A stretch of 64,000 bases of DNA from Nitratireductor aquimarinus (lineage in GTDB: Bacteria; Pseudomonadota; Alphaproteobacteria; Rhizobiales; Rhizobiaceae). The stretch spans positions 124,001 to 188,000 of the forward strand of contig NZ_JAFKDE010000005.1 of the NCBI RefSeq assembly GCF_017255295.1, in the 5' to 3' direction. Of the stretch, positions 8,891 through 18,068 are shown piece by piece. Each line of letters starts with the position of its first letter. The first letter of the stretch is position 1. Position numbers and translations under genes: made by a program. A model generated the notes under the pieces. It did not search any database, was not told where the DNA came from, and worked only from the letters and a program-made list of their open reading frames with translations.

Positions 8891-9334
8891 ATGGCTATGA
8901 AACGGCATGCGAACGTCACCTGGAAGGGATCGCTGGTTGAGGGCTCAGGCAGCCTCGACACGCAAAGCGGTGCGCTTTCGGGCCTCCCCCTCGGCTTCAA
9001 GGCCCGCTTCGAGGACGAAAGCGGCAAGACCGGCACCAATCCGGAAGAACTCATCGCGGGCGCGCATGCAGGCTGTTTCGCCATGCAGCTCTCGCACATG
9101 CTGGCCGGCAACGACACGCCGGCCGTCAAGCTGGACGTGCGCGCCGATGTCTCGCTGCAGCCGGCCGAGGGCGGCGGCTTCGAGATCACCAAAAGCGCGC
9201 TGACACTGGTGGGCAGCGTGCCCGGCCTCGATGAAGCGAAATTCATCGAGATCGCCAAGAAGGCAAAGGCCTCCTGCCCCGTCTCCAAGGCGCTTGGCGC
9301 CATCGAGATCACGCTGGACGCCAAATACGGCTGA
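8891..9334 (+). CDS. osmC: OsmC-family peroxiredoxin
   Basis: This 147-residue cytoplasmic protein reduces organic hydroperoxides using two thiols. The two catalytic cysteines are present at Cys62 (AGAHAGCFAMQLSHML) and Cys129 (AKASCPVSKAL). GTNPEELIAGAHA is the family signature. The ATG at 8891 follows GAGGAG; an in-frame ATG six bases later is an alternative. The pattern is that of the OsmC subgroup more than Ohr, but substrate preference is not certain. It is transcribed after the FAD monooxygenase with 50 bp between them. Confidence 0.92.
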   Translation: MAMKRHANVTWKGSLVEGSGSLDTQSGALSGLPLGFKARFEDESGKTGTNPEELIAGAHAGCFAMQLSHMLAGNDTPAVKLDVRADVSLQPAEGGGFEITKSALTLVGSVPGLDEAKFIEIAKKAKASCPVSKALGAIEITLDAKYG

Positions 9335-9462
9335 CGACACTTTCGCGATGAAAACCGTCGGCCGACGCAACGGAAGGTCGTTCGATGGACACACTTCGCA
9401 ACCAAAAACCGGGTGATGCAGCTAGACTTTCCTTACGGAACAAGTCGTTCGGGAGGAATGGC

Positions 9463-10593
9463 ATGCTGCAGACCCACACACCGCGGACCCTGAAAACCGC
9501 GGCGCAGAAATCGACACTCACAATCACCGACATCACGGCTAAGGCCGCGAAGCTGGACGCGTTCGACAATCACGAGGGCGTCTGGCACGGCCGCGATGAG
9601 GAACGCGGCCTGAACGCCATCGTGGCGATCCACAACACGGTGCTTGGCCCCGGGCTGGGCGGCACGCGCGTGTGGCCGCACGAAACCTTCGAGGCCGCCC
9701 TCACGGACGTTTTACGCCTCTCGCGCGGCATGACCTTCAAATCAGCCGTGGCGGGCATGGCGTTCGGCGGCGGCAAGGCGCTGATCATTGCCAATTCCAA
9801 GACCGACAAGACGCCGGCTCTTCTGGAAGCCTATGCCGAGATGCTGGCCGCACTGGAAGGCCAGTTCTTCACCGGCGAGGATGTGGGCTTCACGGTCGCC
9901 GATGCGGACTTCCTGCGCGCCCGCACCCCCAATGTGACGGGCACCACGGTGGGCGGCAGCGGCAACCCCTCGCCCGTGACGGCGCATGGCGTTTTCCTGG
10001 GCGTGAAAGCGGCGCTGAAGCATCGCGGCGTCGACACACTTGAGGGCGTGCATGTGGCCGTTCAGGGACTGGGCTCGGTCGGCTGGACGCTGTGCGAGAA
10101 ACTGCATGCGGAAGGCGCGCGGCTTTCTGTGACCGACATCGACACAGCCCGCATGGAACAGGCGAAAGAGGCGTTCGGCGCAGAGCCTGTCGCGCTCAAT
10201 GCGATCCTGCAGGTGGAGGCGGATGTGTTCGCCCCTTGCGCGCTGGGCGGCGTGCTTTCGGCAGAAACGATCCCCCTGCTTGGGGCGAAGATCGTTGCGG
10301 GCGCGGCCAACAACCCGCTCGTGAACCATGAAGACGCCCGGCTTCTTATGGAGCGCGGCGTACTCTATGCGCCCGACTATGTGATCAATGCCGGCGGGCT
10401 GATCAATGTGGCGGCGGAACTCGCACCCGGCGGCTATGACCGCGAGGCGACCATGGCGAAAGTGGCGAAGATCCCCGAAACGCTGACCGACATCTTCGAG
10501 CGCGCGGAAGCGCAGAAGCGGCCAACCAATGACGTTGCGGCGGAGATTGCCTTTGAACGCATCGACGCCGCGCGGAACGACGCTGCGGGATAA
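9463..10593 (+). CDS. Glu/Leu/Phe/Val-type amino acid dehydrogenase (leucine dehydrogenase-like)
   Basis: This 376-residue NAD-dependent enzyme oxidatively deaminates an amino acid to its 2-oxo acid. It has the N-terminal catalytic domain with LGPGLGGTRVWP (61-72) and the Lys pair in GMTFKSAVAGMAFGGGK (Lys93 and Lys105), then the NAD fold with VAVQGLGSVGW around 192-202. Length and the GLGGTR block match leucine dehydrogenases better than the longer glutamate dehydrogenases. The upstream frame reaches 9385, but the ATG at 9463 has a strong GGGAGG eight bases before it. Exact substrate is inference. Confidence 0.88.
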   Translation: MLQTHTPRTLKTAAQKSTLTITDITAKAAKLDAFDNHEGVWHGRDEERGLNAIVAIHNTVLGPGLGGTRVWPHETFEAALTDVLRLSRGMTFKSAVAGMAFGGGKALIIANSKTDKTPALLEAYAEMLAALEGQFFTGEDVGFTVADADFLRARTPNVTGTTVGGSGNPSPVTAHGVFLGVKAALKHRGVDTLEGVHVAVQGLGSVGWTLCEKLHAEGARLSVTDIDTARMEQAKEAFGAEPVALNAILQVEADVFAPCALGGVLSAETIPLLGAKIVAGAANNPLVNHEDARLLMERGVLYAPDYVINAGGLINVAAELAPGGYDREATMAKVAKIPETLTDIFERAEAQKRPTNDVAAEIAFERIDAARNDAAG

Positions 10594-10601
10594 GGCTCTG
10601 A

Positions 10602-10637
10602 TCCAAGCTTGGACGACGGGCGGGGAACAACCCGCCC
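10602..10637. other. Palindromes between convergent genes
   Basis: A perfect 12-bp palindrome (TCCAAGCTTGGA) is followed by a 7-bp GC stem (GGGCGGG / CCCGCCC, loop GAACAA). They lie between the dehydrogenase and msrA, which converge here, and could end transcription from either side, although no T-run is present. Confidence 0.45.
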
Positions 10638-10654
10638 GCCCTGCCGGATGAGAA

Positions 10655-11296
10655 TTACTTTATGCCGGTGAAGGCGGCGTCGCCCCAGACCTGCTCAACG
10701 CGCGCATCGCGGCCACAGCCCTTGCGATACCCCTTATAGGCATCCTTCTTCTTCACCAGTCCGAAGCGGGAGAGAATGCGCTCGTCGCTCTGATAGTAGT
10801 TCTGGTGATAGTCTTCCGCCGGCCAGAAAGTGGCCGCGCCAAGAACCGGCGTGACGACCGCGCCGCCAAGCGCCGCATTGGCCTCTTCCTTTGCCTTTTC
10901 GGCAGCGGCCTTCTGTTTGTCGTTCAGCGCATAGACAGCGGTGGAATAGCTTTCGCCCCGGTCACAGAACTGGCCGCCGGCATCGGTGGGATCGACCGAG
11001 CGGAAGAAAATTTCCAGCAACCGGTCATAGCTGACCTTCGCATCGTCAAAATCGATCTTCACCACTTCACGGTGCCCGCCCGAAGCGTAATTGCGGTAGG
11101 TGGGGTTCTCGGTCCTGCCGCCGGCATAGCCGGACACCGTGTCGAGCACGCCCGGCACCTTGTCGAAATCCGCCTCGACACACCAGAAGCAGCCGCCGGC
11201 GAAAATGGCCGTCTGCTTTTCAGCCGATGCCGGCTGCGACACCGCCACCATGGCGGTGAAGGAAAAGGCAGCAGCCAAAAGGGAACGTCGCAACAT
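10655..11296 (-). CDS. msrA: Peptide methionine sulfoxide reductase MsrA, exported
   Basis: MsrA reduces the S-form of methionine sulfoxide in proteins. The active-site motif GCFWC (residues 35-39) carries the catalytic Cys36, followed by the conserved GVLDTVSGYAGG and the YHQNYY segment with Gly/Glu/Asp neighbours. The 213-residue protein begins with a signal peptide (LRRSLLAAAFSFTAMVAVSQPASA), so it probably acts in the periplasm. The ATG at 11296 has AGGAGAG upstream. It converges on the amino acid dehydrogenase. Confidence 0.93.
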   Translation of the reverse strand: MLRRSLLAAAFSFTAMVAVSQPASAEKQTAIFAGGCFWCVEADFDKVPGVLDTVSGYAGGRTENPTYRNYASGGHREVVKIDFDDAKVSYDRLLEIFFRSVDPTDAGGQFCDRGESYSTAVYALNDKQKAAAEKAKEEANAALGGAVVTPVLGAATFWPAEDYHQNYYQSDERILSRFGLVKKKDAYKGYRKGCGRDARVEQVWGDAAFTGIK

Positions 11297-11480
11297 GAAA
11301 GTCTCTCCTGTGTTCCCGCACAGAGCTACCGCGCCGGGCGACGAATTCAAATCAAGCCGCTACACGCTTGCGTGAGGTGACGCGGTGGCGGGCCACCTTC
11401 CCGCAACGGCATGCCGCCATGGACACACAGGCTGCCGGGAGGCAGTATCGCGACCCGACGAACGCGCAGGCAGGAAGACG

Positions 11481-12794
11481 ATGCTCGGCATTCTCAGAAA
11501 CCAGACATATAGCCGGCTTTTCACCGCGCAGGTGATCGCCCTTCTGGGAACCGGGCTGATGACCGTGGCACTGGGACTGCTTGCCTATGAACTGGCCGGA
11601 GCGGATGCGGGCGCGGTGCTGGGAACGGCGCTGGCCATCAAGATGATTGCCTATGTGGGCGTTGCGCCGGTGGCGCAGGCGCTGTCGGACAATCTGCCCC
11701 GGCGCGCGCTGCTCGTGTCGCTGGATGTGTTTCGCGCGGCGGTGGCGCTCTCGCTGCCCTTCATCACCGAGGTCTGGCAGATCTATGTTCTGATCTTCCT
11801 GTTGCAGGTGGCCTCGGCAAGTTTCACGCCGACCTTTCAGGCGGTCATTCCCGACATTCTGCCGGACGAGGAGGAATACACCCGCGCCCTTTCGCTTTCG
11901 CGGCTGGCCTATGATCTGGAAAACCTGATCTCGCCGATGCTCGCAGCCGCACTCCTGACCGTGATCAGCTTCCATTATCTGTTTGCAGGGACGGTGGCCG
12001 GCTTTCTGGTTTCGGCGGTTTTGATTCTCAGCATCACACTGCCCGCAGCCACGGCCAAAACGCGCCGCAGCTTTGCCGAACGCACGACACGGGGGATGCG
12101 GATCTATCTCGCCACACCCAGACTGCGCGGCCTGCTGGCGATCAGTCTTGCCGTAGCGTCGGCGGGCGCGATGGTGATCGTGAACACGGTGGTTATCGTG
12201 CAGGCGCGGTTCGGCCTGAGCGAGGTGGAAGTCGCCTGGGCTTTCGCAGCCTTTGGCAGCGGCTCAATGGTGGCCGCGCTGGTGCTGCCGCAATTGCTGG
12301 ACCGGGTTGCAGACCGGCCCGTGATGATCGCGGGGGCGGTTATCCTGACCGTCGGCACCGCACTTGGAGCGGCGGTGAACAGCTATGCGGCCCTGCTGCC
12401 GCTCTGGCTGGTGATCGGCATCGGCTACAGCGCCGCGCAAACGCCCTCAGGCCGGCTGTTACGACGCTCGGCGCAGCCGGAAGACCGTCCGGCGATCTTT
12501 GCCGCACAGTTCGCGCTGTCGCATGCCTGCTGGCTTGTCTCATATCCGCTGGCGGGGCAGCTTGGCGCGCGCATCGGCCTTGAAGCCACCTTCCTGGTGA
12601 TGGCCGCGATCGCGGCAGTCGCCATCGTGCTTGCCGTAAAATTCTGGCCGGCAGAGGAGGCAGCGGACATTCCGCATGAGCATCCGGAACTTGCGCCGGA
12701 TCACCCGCATCTGCGCGAACACAGGACAGGCGGGAAGCACCGTCATGCCTATGTGATCGACGACCTGCACCCACGCTGGCCGAGCGCGGCCTGA
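11481..12794 (+). CDS. MFS transporter with His-rich C-terminal tail
   Basis: This 437-residue protein has about twelve hydrophobic helices and a loop 2-3 region like the major facilitator superfamily (QALSDNLPRRALLV). It resembles exporters of the enterobactin/multidrug group. The last 40 residues are hydrophilic and rich in histidine (HEHPELAPDHPHLREH, then KHRHAY), which could bind metal. The frame begins at 11385; the ATG at 11481 has AGGAAG before it and starts at the first helix. The next gene cluster converges on it. Substrate is unknown. Confidence 0.82.
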   Translation: MLGILRNQTYSRLFTAQVIALLGTGLMTVALGLLAYELAGADAGAVLGTALAIKMIAYVGVAPVAQALSDNLPRRALLVSLDVFRAAVALSLPFITEVWQIYVLIFLLQVASASFTPTFQAVIPDILPDEEEYTRALSLSRLAYDLENLISPMLAAALLTVISFHYLFAGTVAGFLVSAVLILSITLPAATAKTRRSFAERTTRGMRIYLATPRLRGLLAISLAVASAGAMVIVNTVVIVQARFGLSEVEVAWAFAAFGSGSMVAALVLPQLLDRVADRPVMIAGAVILTVGTALGAAVNSYAALLPLWLVIGIGYSAAQTPSGRLLRRSAQPEDRPAIFAAQFALSHACWLVSYPLAGQLGARIGLEATFLVMAAIAAVAIVLAVKFWPAEEAADIPHEHPELAPDHPHLREHRTGGKHRHAYVIDDLHPRWPSAA

Positions 12795-12820
12795 CAGGGG
12801 GCCGGGATTCCGAGAAGCGG

Positions 12821-12852
12821 AAACGAAAACGGGCCGGCAAAAGCCAGCCCGT
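12821..12852 (-). terminator. Likely terminator of the sdh operon
   Basis: A 10-bp stem with one mismatch (ACGGGCTGGC / GCCGGCCCGT, TTTT loop) is followed on the minus strand by TTTCGTTT. It lies about 150 bp beyond the sdhB stop, past a copy of repeat B. Confidence 0.65.
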
Positions 12853-12955
12853 CAATCTGATCTGAAAGCCTTTCACCCATACGGGCAAAGGCACCCCGGT
12901 TGGACGCGGAACACCGTTTCATGGAAACGCCGCTCCGCTCTCTCTGTTTGTCTTC

Positions 12956-13003
12956 GCAATTCCGGACGGAAAACCGGTTCCCGCTTTTCCTGGAATTGCG
13001 CTA
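12956..13003 (-). repeat. Palindromic repeat B at the sdhB stop codon
   Basis: Read along sdhB the sequence is the TAG stop, then CGCAATTCCAGGAAAAG, CGGGAACCGGTTTTCC and GTCCGGAATTGC. The arms (GCAATTCC / GGAATTGC, and GGAAAA / TTTTCC) form a long imperfect hairpin. The repeat starts directly at the stop codon. Confidence 0.85.
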
Positions 13004-13783
13004 GACGCGGCGCTCCACCATCATCTTCTTGATGTTGGCGATGGCCTTGGCCGGGTTCAGGCCCTTCGGGCAGGCCTGCGTACAGTTCATGATCGTGTGG
13101 CAACGATAGAGCCGGAAGGGATCTTCCAGATTGTCGAGGCGCTCGCCCGTCTTCTCGTCGCGCGAATCGATCAGCCAGCGATAGGCCTGAAGCAGCACGG
13201 CAGGGCCGAGATAGCGCTCGCCATTCCACCAGTAGCTCGGGCACGAGGTCTGGCAGCAGAAGCACAGGATGCACTCGTAAAGCCCGTCGAGCTTGGTACG
13301 GTCCTCATGGCTCTGCTTCCACTCGGTCGCGGGCTCGGGCGTGACCGTCTGCAGCCACGGCTCGATGGAGGAGAGCTGCGCGTAGGGCACGCTGAGATCC
13401 GGCACCAGATCCTTGACCACCGGCATGTGCGGCAGCGGGTAGATCTTGACCGCGTCCTGAGCAACCTCATCCATGCCCTTGGTGCAGGCCAGCGTGTTGG
13501 TGCCGTCAATGTTCATGGCGCAGGAGCCACAAATGCCCTCGCGGCAGGAACGGCGGAAGGTCAGCGTCGGATCGATCTTGTTCTTGATGTAGATCAGCCC
13601 GTCGAGGACCATCGGCCCGCAATCGTCCATGTCGACATAATAGGTGTCGACGCGGGGATTGGCTTCATCGTCCGGCGACCAGCGGTAGATCTTATACTCG
13701 CGCAGGTTGGTCGCGCCCTCGGGCTTCGGCCAGACCTTGCCCTCCTGGACACGGGAATTCTTGGGAAGGGTGATTTCGACCAT
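13001..13783 (-). CDS. sdhB: Succinate dehydrogenase iron-sulfur subunit
   Basis: This 260-residue subunit passes electrons from the FAD of SdhA to quinone. Ligands for all three clusters are visible: [2Fe-2S] Cys80, 85, 88 and 100 ([10 protein letters not shown] ... C), [4Fe-4S] and [3Fe-4S] in [16 protein letters not shown] from residue 171, and the later [17 protein letters not shown]. It is the last gene of sdhCDAB, 12 bp after sdhA. Its TAG stop coincides with the edge of a palindromic repeat. Confidence 0.97.
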   Translation of the reverse strand: MVEITLPKNSRVQEGKVWPKPEGATNLREYKIYRWSPDDEANPRVDTYYVDMDDCGPMVLDGLIYIKNKIDPTLTFRRSCREGICGSCAMNIDGTNTLACTKGMDEVAQDAVKIYPLPHMPVVKDLVPDLSVPYAQLSSIEPWLQTVTPEPATEWKQSHEDRTKLDGLYECILCFCCQTSCPSYWWNGERYLGPAVLLQAYRWLIDSRDEKTGERLDNLEDPFRLYRCHTIMNCTQACPKGLNPAKAIANIKKMMVERRV

Positions 13784-13795
13784 GACTTCCTCGGC

Positions 13796-15643
13796 TCAGT
13801 AAACCCGCGCCTTGGGCGCGATTTTCTTGGGATCGATGCCGCCGTCTTCCGGCTTCAGCATCGGGTCGGTGTGGACGGGACGATAGTCCAGCGTCACCTT
13901 GCCGCTCTCATCGACCCAGGACAGGGTGTGCTTGCGCCAGTCCTCGTCGTTGCGACCGCCCATCGGACCATCCTTGTAGTCCTCGCGGGCGTGTGCGCCA
14001 CGGCTTTCCTTGCGCGCCTCGGCGCCGAAGACGGTGGTGATGGCGTTGGCCATCAGGTTTTCCAGCTCCAGCGCTTCCATGAGATCGGAGTTCCAGATCA
14101 TCGAGCGGTCGGTGACCTTGATGTCGGGAAGCTCTTTCCAGACTGCAGTGATGCGCTCGCAGCCCTGCTCCAGCGATTCCTGGGTGCGGAACACGGCGGC
14201 GTCTTCCTGCATGGCGCGCTGCATCTTCTCGCGCAGCTCTGCCGTCGGCTGGGAGCCGTTGGCGTTACGCAGGCGGTCGAAGCGCTCCATGATCCTGTCG
14301 CAGGCGGCCTCGTTGAGCGCCGGAACCGGCGCATCGCGGTCGACAACCTCACCGGCGCGGATGGCGGCGGCGCGGCCGAACACGACCAGATCGATCAGCG
14401 AGTTGGAGCCGAGACGGTTTGCACCGTGCACGGAGGCGCAGGCGGCCTCGCCGACGGCCATCAGGCCCGGCGCGATCGCATCCGGATCGTCCTTCGTCGG
14501 GTTCAGCACCTCACCCCAGTAGTTGGTCGGGATGCCGCCCATATTGTAGTGGACGGTCGGCAGGACCGGGATCGGCTCGCGGGTCACATCGACGCCAGCG
14601 AAGATGCGGGCCGATTCGGCGATGCCGGGCAGGCGCTCGTGAATGACCGCCGGGTCCAGGTGATCGAGATGCAGGTAGATGTGATCCTTGTTCTTGCCGA
14701 CGCCGCGGCCTTCACGGATCTCGATGGTCATGCAGCGCGAAACCACGTCGCGGGAGGCAAGGTCTTTCGCCGACGGCGCATAACGCTCCATGAAGCGCTC
14801 GCCCTCGGAGTTGACCAGATAGCCGCCCTCGCCGCGCACACCCTCGGTGATGAGGCAGCCAGCGCCGTAAATGCCGGTCGGGTGGAACTGCACGAACTCC
14901 ATGTCCTGCAGCGGCAGGCCGGCGCGGGCGACCATGCCGTTGCCGTCGCCCGTGCAGGTGTGGGCGGAGGTGCAGGAGAAGAAGGCGCGGCCATAACCGC
15001 CCGTCGCCAGAACCACCATCTTGGCGGAGAAGCGATGGATCGTGCCGTCTTCAAGGTTCCACGCCACGACGCCGGTGCAGACACCGTCGGTCATGATGAG
15101 ATCGAGCGCGAAATACTCGATGAAGAACTCTGCGTGATTCTTGACGGACTGGCCGTAGAGCGTGTGCAGGATGGCGTGGCCGGTGCGGTCTGCCGCAGCA
15201 CAGGTGCGCTGCACGGGCGGGCCGTCGCCGAAGTTCTGCATGTGGCCGCCGAACGGCCGCTGGTAGATCTTGCCTTCCTCGGTGCGCGAGAAGGGCACGC
15301 CGTAATGCTCGAGCTCGTAAACGGCGGCGGGCGCCTCACGGGCGAGATATTCCATGGCGTCGACATCGCCGAGCCAGTCGGAACCCTTCACCGTGTCATA
15401 GAGGTGCCACTGCCAGTGGTCGGGGCCCATGTTCTTGAGCGACGCGGCGATGCCGCCCTGGGCGGCGACCGTGTGCGAGCGGGTCGGGAAGACCTTGGTG
15501 ATACAGGCCGTCTTCAGCCCCTGCTCGGCCATGCCGAGCGTGGCGCGCAGACCTGCGCCGCCAGCGCCGACGACGACAACGTCGAACTTGTGGTCGACAT
15601 AGGTGTAGGCGTCTGCCGCCTTTTTATCTGTTGCCTTTGCCAT
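13796..15643 (-). CDS. sdhA: Succinate dehydrogenase flavoprotein subunit
   Basis: This 615-residue catalytic subunit oxidises succinate to fumarate in the TCA cycle and respiratory complex II. The N-terminal FAD fold is [16 protein letters not shown] (22-37); His57 in [11 protein letters not shown] is the residue that covalently holds [13 protein letters not shown] and the catalytic region GARGEGG-like [10 protein letters not shown] are present, as is the C-terminal [21 protein letters not shown]-type block. Length is normal for the family. A very long open frame on the opposite strand is a coding shadow. Confidence 0.98.
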   Translation of the reverse strand: MAKATDKKAADAYTYVDHKFDVVVVGAGGAGLRATLGMAEQGLKTACITKVFPTRSHTVAAQGGIAASLKNMGPDHWQWHLYDTVKGSDWLGDVDAMEYLAREAPAAVYELEHYGVPFSRTEEGKIYQRPFGGHMQNFGDGPPVQRTCAAADRTGHAILHTLYGQSVKNHAEFFIEYFALDLIMTDGVCTGVVAWNLEDGTIHRFSAKMVVLATGGYGRAFFSCTSAHTCTGDGNGMVARAGLPLQDMEFVQFHPTGIYGAGCLITEGVRGEGGYLVNSEGERFMERYAPSAKDLASRDVVSRCMTIEIREGRGVGKNKDHIYLHLDHLDPAVIHERLPGIAESARIFAGVDVTREPIPVLPTVHYNMGGIPTNYWGEVLNPTKDDPDAIAPGLMAVGEAACASVHGANRLGSNSLIDLVVFGRAAAIRAGEVVDRDAPVPALNEAACDRIMERFDRLRNANGSQPTAELREKMQRAMQEDAAVFRTQESLEQGCERITAVWKELPDIKVTDRSMIWNSDLMEALELENLMANAITTVFGAEARKESRGAHAREDYKDGPMGGRNDEDWRKHTLSWVDESGKVTLDYRPVHTDPMLKPEDGGIDPKKIAPKARVY

Positions 15644-15651
15644 AACCGGGT

Positions 15652-16035
15652 TCAGCCTCCGAAGGCGATCTTGAGAAGGGCGAAGAGGGAGACGACGCCC
15701 AGAATGAGGGTGAAGAAGATGTTGCCGATCATCAGGGCGACCTTGCAGCCCTCTGCGTGGATGTAATCCTCGATGATGACCTGCATGCCGAGCTTCATGT
15801 GGTAGAGCACCGACAGGAGCGCGAACGCCAGAAGCACGGTGATGACTGGGTTGGCGATGGTCGCGCGGACCTCTTCATAGGATGCGCCATTGATGGCGAT
15901 GACGAAGCCGATGAAGAAGATGACGAGCGGGACGTTGGCCACGGAGGTGAGGCGCTGACGCCAGAAGTGATCCGTGCCTTCCTTGGCGGAGCCGAGGCCG
16001 CGAACGCGGTTAAGCGGTGTGCGCATGTCGCTCAT
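15652..16035 (-). CDS. sdhD: Succinate dehydrogenase membrane anchor SdhD
   Basis: This 127-residue hydrophobic anchor subunit has three membrane helices. The N-terminal segment [21 protein letters not shown] is typical of alphaproteobacterial SdhD, and the His in [18 protein letters not shown] is the likely haem b ligand. The open frame extends upstream to 16164, but that overlaps sdhC; ATG at 16035 lies two bases after the sdhC stop, with AGGA inside the end of sdhC. Confidence 0.94.
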   Translation of the reverse strand: MSDMRTPLNRVRGLGSAKEGTDHFWRQRLTSVANVPLVIFFIGFVIAINGASYEEVRATIANPVITVLLAFALLSVLYHMKLGMQVIIEDYIHAEGCKVALMIGNIFFTLILGVVSLFALLKIAFGG

Positions 16036-16037
16036 GA

Positions 16038-16445
16038 TCAAAATCCTCCACGAACGGCGTAGCCGATGACCCACACGAGAATGGTGAGCACGATGGAAGC
16101 GGCGATGGTGGCCTTGGCCATTTTCGTCGCGGTGGCCTTTTCGAGGCCGCGGCCCGTGTCCCACACGAGATGGCGCAGACCGCCGATCAGGTGATGGATC
16201 ATGGCCCAGGTGAAGCCGAACAGGACGATGCGGCCGAACCAGGAGCCGTAAATGCCGTTGACCAGGTCGAAGGTTTCCTTCGAACCGGCGGCGGCGGCCA
16301 GCCAGATGACGAAGAGCACCATGCCGAAATAAAGCGCGCCGCCGGTGATGCGGTGCACGATCGACATGACCATCGTCGGAATCGGGCGATAGATTTGCAG
16401 GTGCGGTGAAAGCGGCCTGGCTTTGACAGTTGTGGATTTGCTCAT
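16038..16445 (-). CDS. sdhC: Succinate dehydrogenase cytochrome b556 subunit SdhC
   Basis: This 135-residue subunit with three membrane helices is the first gene of the operon. [26 protein letters not shown] is the family signature with the quinone-site Ser/Arg, and [13 protein letters not shown] holds the haem-binding His. The ATG at 16445 was chosen because it begins the conserved region; the frame continues upstream without similarity. Spacing through sdhC-D-A-B is 2, 8 and 12 bp. Confidence 0.95.
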   Translation of the reverse strand: MSKSTTVKARPLSPHLQIYRPIPTMVMSIVHRITGGALYFGMVLFVIWLAAAAGSKETFDLVNGIYGSWFGRIVLFGFTWAMIHHLIGGLRHLVWDTGRGLEKATATKMAKATIAASIVLTILVWVIGYAVRGGF

Positions 16446-16669
16446 GGCTTCCCCAATTCGATACCGGCGCGGCGGGGTGGCTGTTGCGAGAGCGATATCG
16501 TATCCCGAACTCGCGCCCTGCGGCTGTGGCTTTCTAATGCGGTTTTTGCAGTGCGTCAAAGCCGCAACAGCGTTCCCTTCAACGAATATATCGCAGGTGT
16601 AACGCGTGGCGAGCGGCATTGCGCGGCTTCAAACGATTGAAGAGGATTTTTCGCGCGGCGACCTCCAAA

Positions 16670-17032
16670 TCAGCGACGGCAGGTGATCGGCACCTTGCCG
16701 CTGACCATCCAGAGCGCCTCGCCGCCCTCAATCACGACGGCATAAAGCGACTCACCAAAACGAACGTGCTGGCCGGGCGGCGACGCCGGCAGCTCCAGCT
16801 CCAGCCCGCGCGGGCTGACGACGGAAATGCTCGAGCCCTTCGGGGTGATGCTCATCTGCATGCCGTCATCGCAGGTGAGCGTGACGGGACCGGTGAAGGC
16901 CGGCTTCGCGGCATCCGGCTTTTCAGGCGTTGCGGCGACACAGCCGGCGAGAATGCCCGCACAGCAAATGGCCACAAGCCCTGAAAGGCCGCGCTGGCGC
17001 AGCCGCATGAAGGTCGTTCCTGTAGATTTCAT
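16670..17032 (-). CDS. Small lipoprotein, possibly MliC-like
   Basis: This 120-residue protein has a type II signal peptide with lipobox LAGC (Cys31), so it is a membrane-anchored lipoprotein. The mature part is a small beta-rich domain bounded by two cysteines (LTCDDGM ... PITCRR), a layout like the MliC/PliC lysozyme-inhibitor fold, but I cannot confirm the family. Upstream residues in the longer frame overlap the acetyltransferase gene, so ATG 17032 is preferred; it starts seven bases after that gene's stop, indicating co-transcription. Confidence 0.7.
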   Translation of the reverse strand: MKSTGTTFMRLRQRGLSGLVAICCAGILAGCVAATPEKPDAAKPAFTGPVTLTCDDGMQMSITPKGSSISVVSPRGLELELPASPPGQHVRFGESLYAVVIEGGEALWMVSGKVPITCRR

Positions 17033-17039
17033 AATGCCT

Positions 17040-17531
17040 CTATTGCGCGTCCGAGCCGGGGGACCGATCCGCACCCTGGTCGAAACGAATGACATGCGTG
17101 GTCCAGTCGGCGGGGGCGGCCAGCGCCTCGTAGAGCTTGCGCCCTTCATCCGGCTGACGCGGCGCATTGAGCGCCAGACGGGCCCAGCCACGCTCTTCGG
17201 CCTGGTCGGCGATCACATCGACCAGCGCCTTGCCGATGCCCTTGCGGCGGTGATCGTGGTGCACGAACAGATGATCGACGAGGCCGTGCCGCATGCCCGA
17301 CACCGGGTCCGGCAGGTCGTAGAACAGCGCAAAGCCGACCAGCGCGCCATCAAGGCTTGCGCCAACGACTTCGACCGCGCGGTCCTGCAAAAGCGTCTCG
17401 GCGTAATATTCGTCGGGGCGGCGCGGCGCACCGCGCTTCAGCGACTGCGTGTAAGCCGCCAGAAGCGGCGCCAGAACATGCGCATCCTTGAGACGCAGCG
17501 GATTGATGTCGATCTGATGATTCTCGCCCAT
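17040..17531 (-). CDS. GNAT-family N-acetyltransferase
   Basis: This 163-residue protein carries the acetyl-CoA binding motif of the GNAT fold: VDHLFVHHDHRRKGIGKALVDVIADQAEERGW (motif A, with the RKGIGKAL pyrophosphate loop). The N-terminal part begins INPLRLKDAHVLAPLLAAY, a usual first strand and helix. The ATG at 17531 has GGGAAGGG-like sequence upstream. The acceptor substrate cannot be predicted. It forms a likely operon with the downstream lipoprotein gene. Confidence 0.85.
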   Translation of the reverse strand: MGENHQIDINPLRLKDAHVLAPLLAAYTQSLKRGAPRRPDEYYAETLLQDRAVEVVGASLDGALVGFALFYDLPDPVSGMRHGLVDHLFVHHDHRRKGIGKALVDVIADQAEERGWARLALNAPRQPDEGRKLYEALAAPADWTTHVIRFDQGADRSPGSDAQ

Positions 17532-17604
17532 GGAGCACCCTTCCCCGAAATTAACCACGTCTGTCAATCGGCATGTTCGCGCTGCATGCTCGACGTGACA
17601 AAGG

Positions 17605-17619
17605 TTAAGAAAAGCTTAA
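17605..17619 (+). promoter_or_regulatory. CtrA-like box upstream of the 17666 gene
   Basis: TTAA-GAAAAGC-TTAA is a full TTAA-N7-TTAA motif, 47 bp before the start codon of the secreted protein gene. The match is seen; control by CtrA is inference, since the motif is short. Confidence 0.4.
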
Positions 17620-17665
17620 TGTATGAAGATCGAGGGGGCCACGAGGATTTAAGGAGCGATGGCGC

Positions 17666-18031
17666 ATGCCTTTACGATCTTTATTCGTGGCCGCGGCCCT
17701 TGCGGCCGCAGCGACGACTGCGCCGGCGCTGGCCGGCAGTTTTGATGGCGCAGGCCAGGGCCGCGTCTATGCGGACGCCTATGGCAATCTGGTGATCGAG
17801 AGCCGCGCGGGTTTCAAGCGCATCATGGTCGGCAAGGGCTATATGGCCGGCGACTATCAGGCGCTCGACCTCGAAACACCGCGCGAGACAGCCTATCTGG
17901 AGCGCGACGGCGGCAAGCTCTATCTGCGCCGGGCAAACCCGTGCACCGAGGGCGTGCTGATCAAGGGCCGCAGCTACATGTATGGCCTGCCAGACGGCGT
18001 GTTGCCGGTTCTGGTCGCGCCCTGCCGCTGA
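17666..18031 (+). CDS. Secreted protein of unknown function
   Basis: This 121-residue protein starts with a clear signal peptide (RSLFVAAALAAAATTAPALA-GSF). The mature 98 residues are beta-rich with many Tyr and Gly (GRVYADAYGNLVIES, GKGYMAGDY, KGRSYMYGLPDG) and two cysteines (NPCTEG, APCR), likely a disulfide. I do not recognise the family. AAGGAG lies ten bases before ATG. It is followed after 37 bp by a membrane protein and then a ClpP-like protease, suggesting one envelope-related unit. Confidence 0.75.
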   Translation: MPLRSLFVAAALAAAATTAPALAGSFDGAGQGRVYADAYGNLVIESRAGFKRIMVGKGYMAGDYQALDLETPRETAYLERDGGKLYLRRANPCTEGVLIKGRSYMYGLPDGVLPVLVAPCR

Positions 18032-18068
18032 ACCATTAAAACCGGAACAGGCGAGCACGGGAGGCCCC

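Noticed and set aside
13097-15766. 889-codon open frame opposite sdhA/sdhB
   Set aside because: It lies exactly antisense to sdhB and sdhA and its translation is low-complexity (His/Arg/Val-rich) with no family features. It is a GC-driven shadow.
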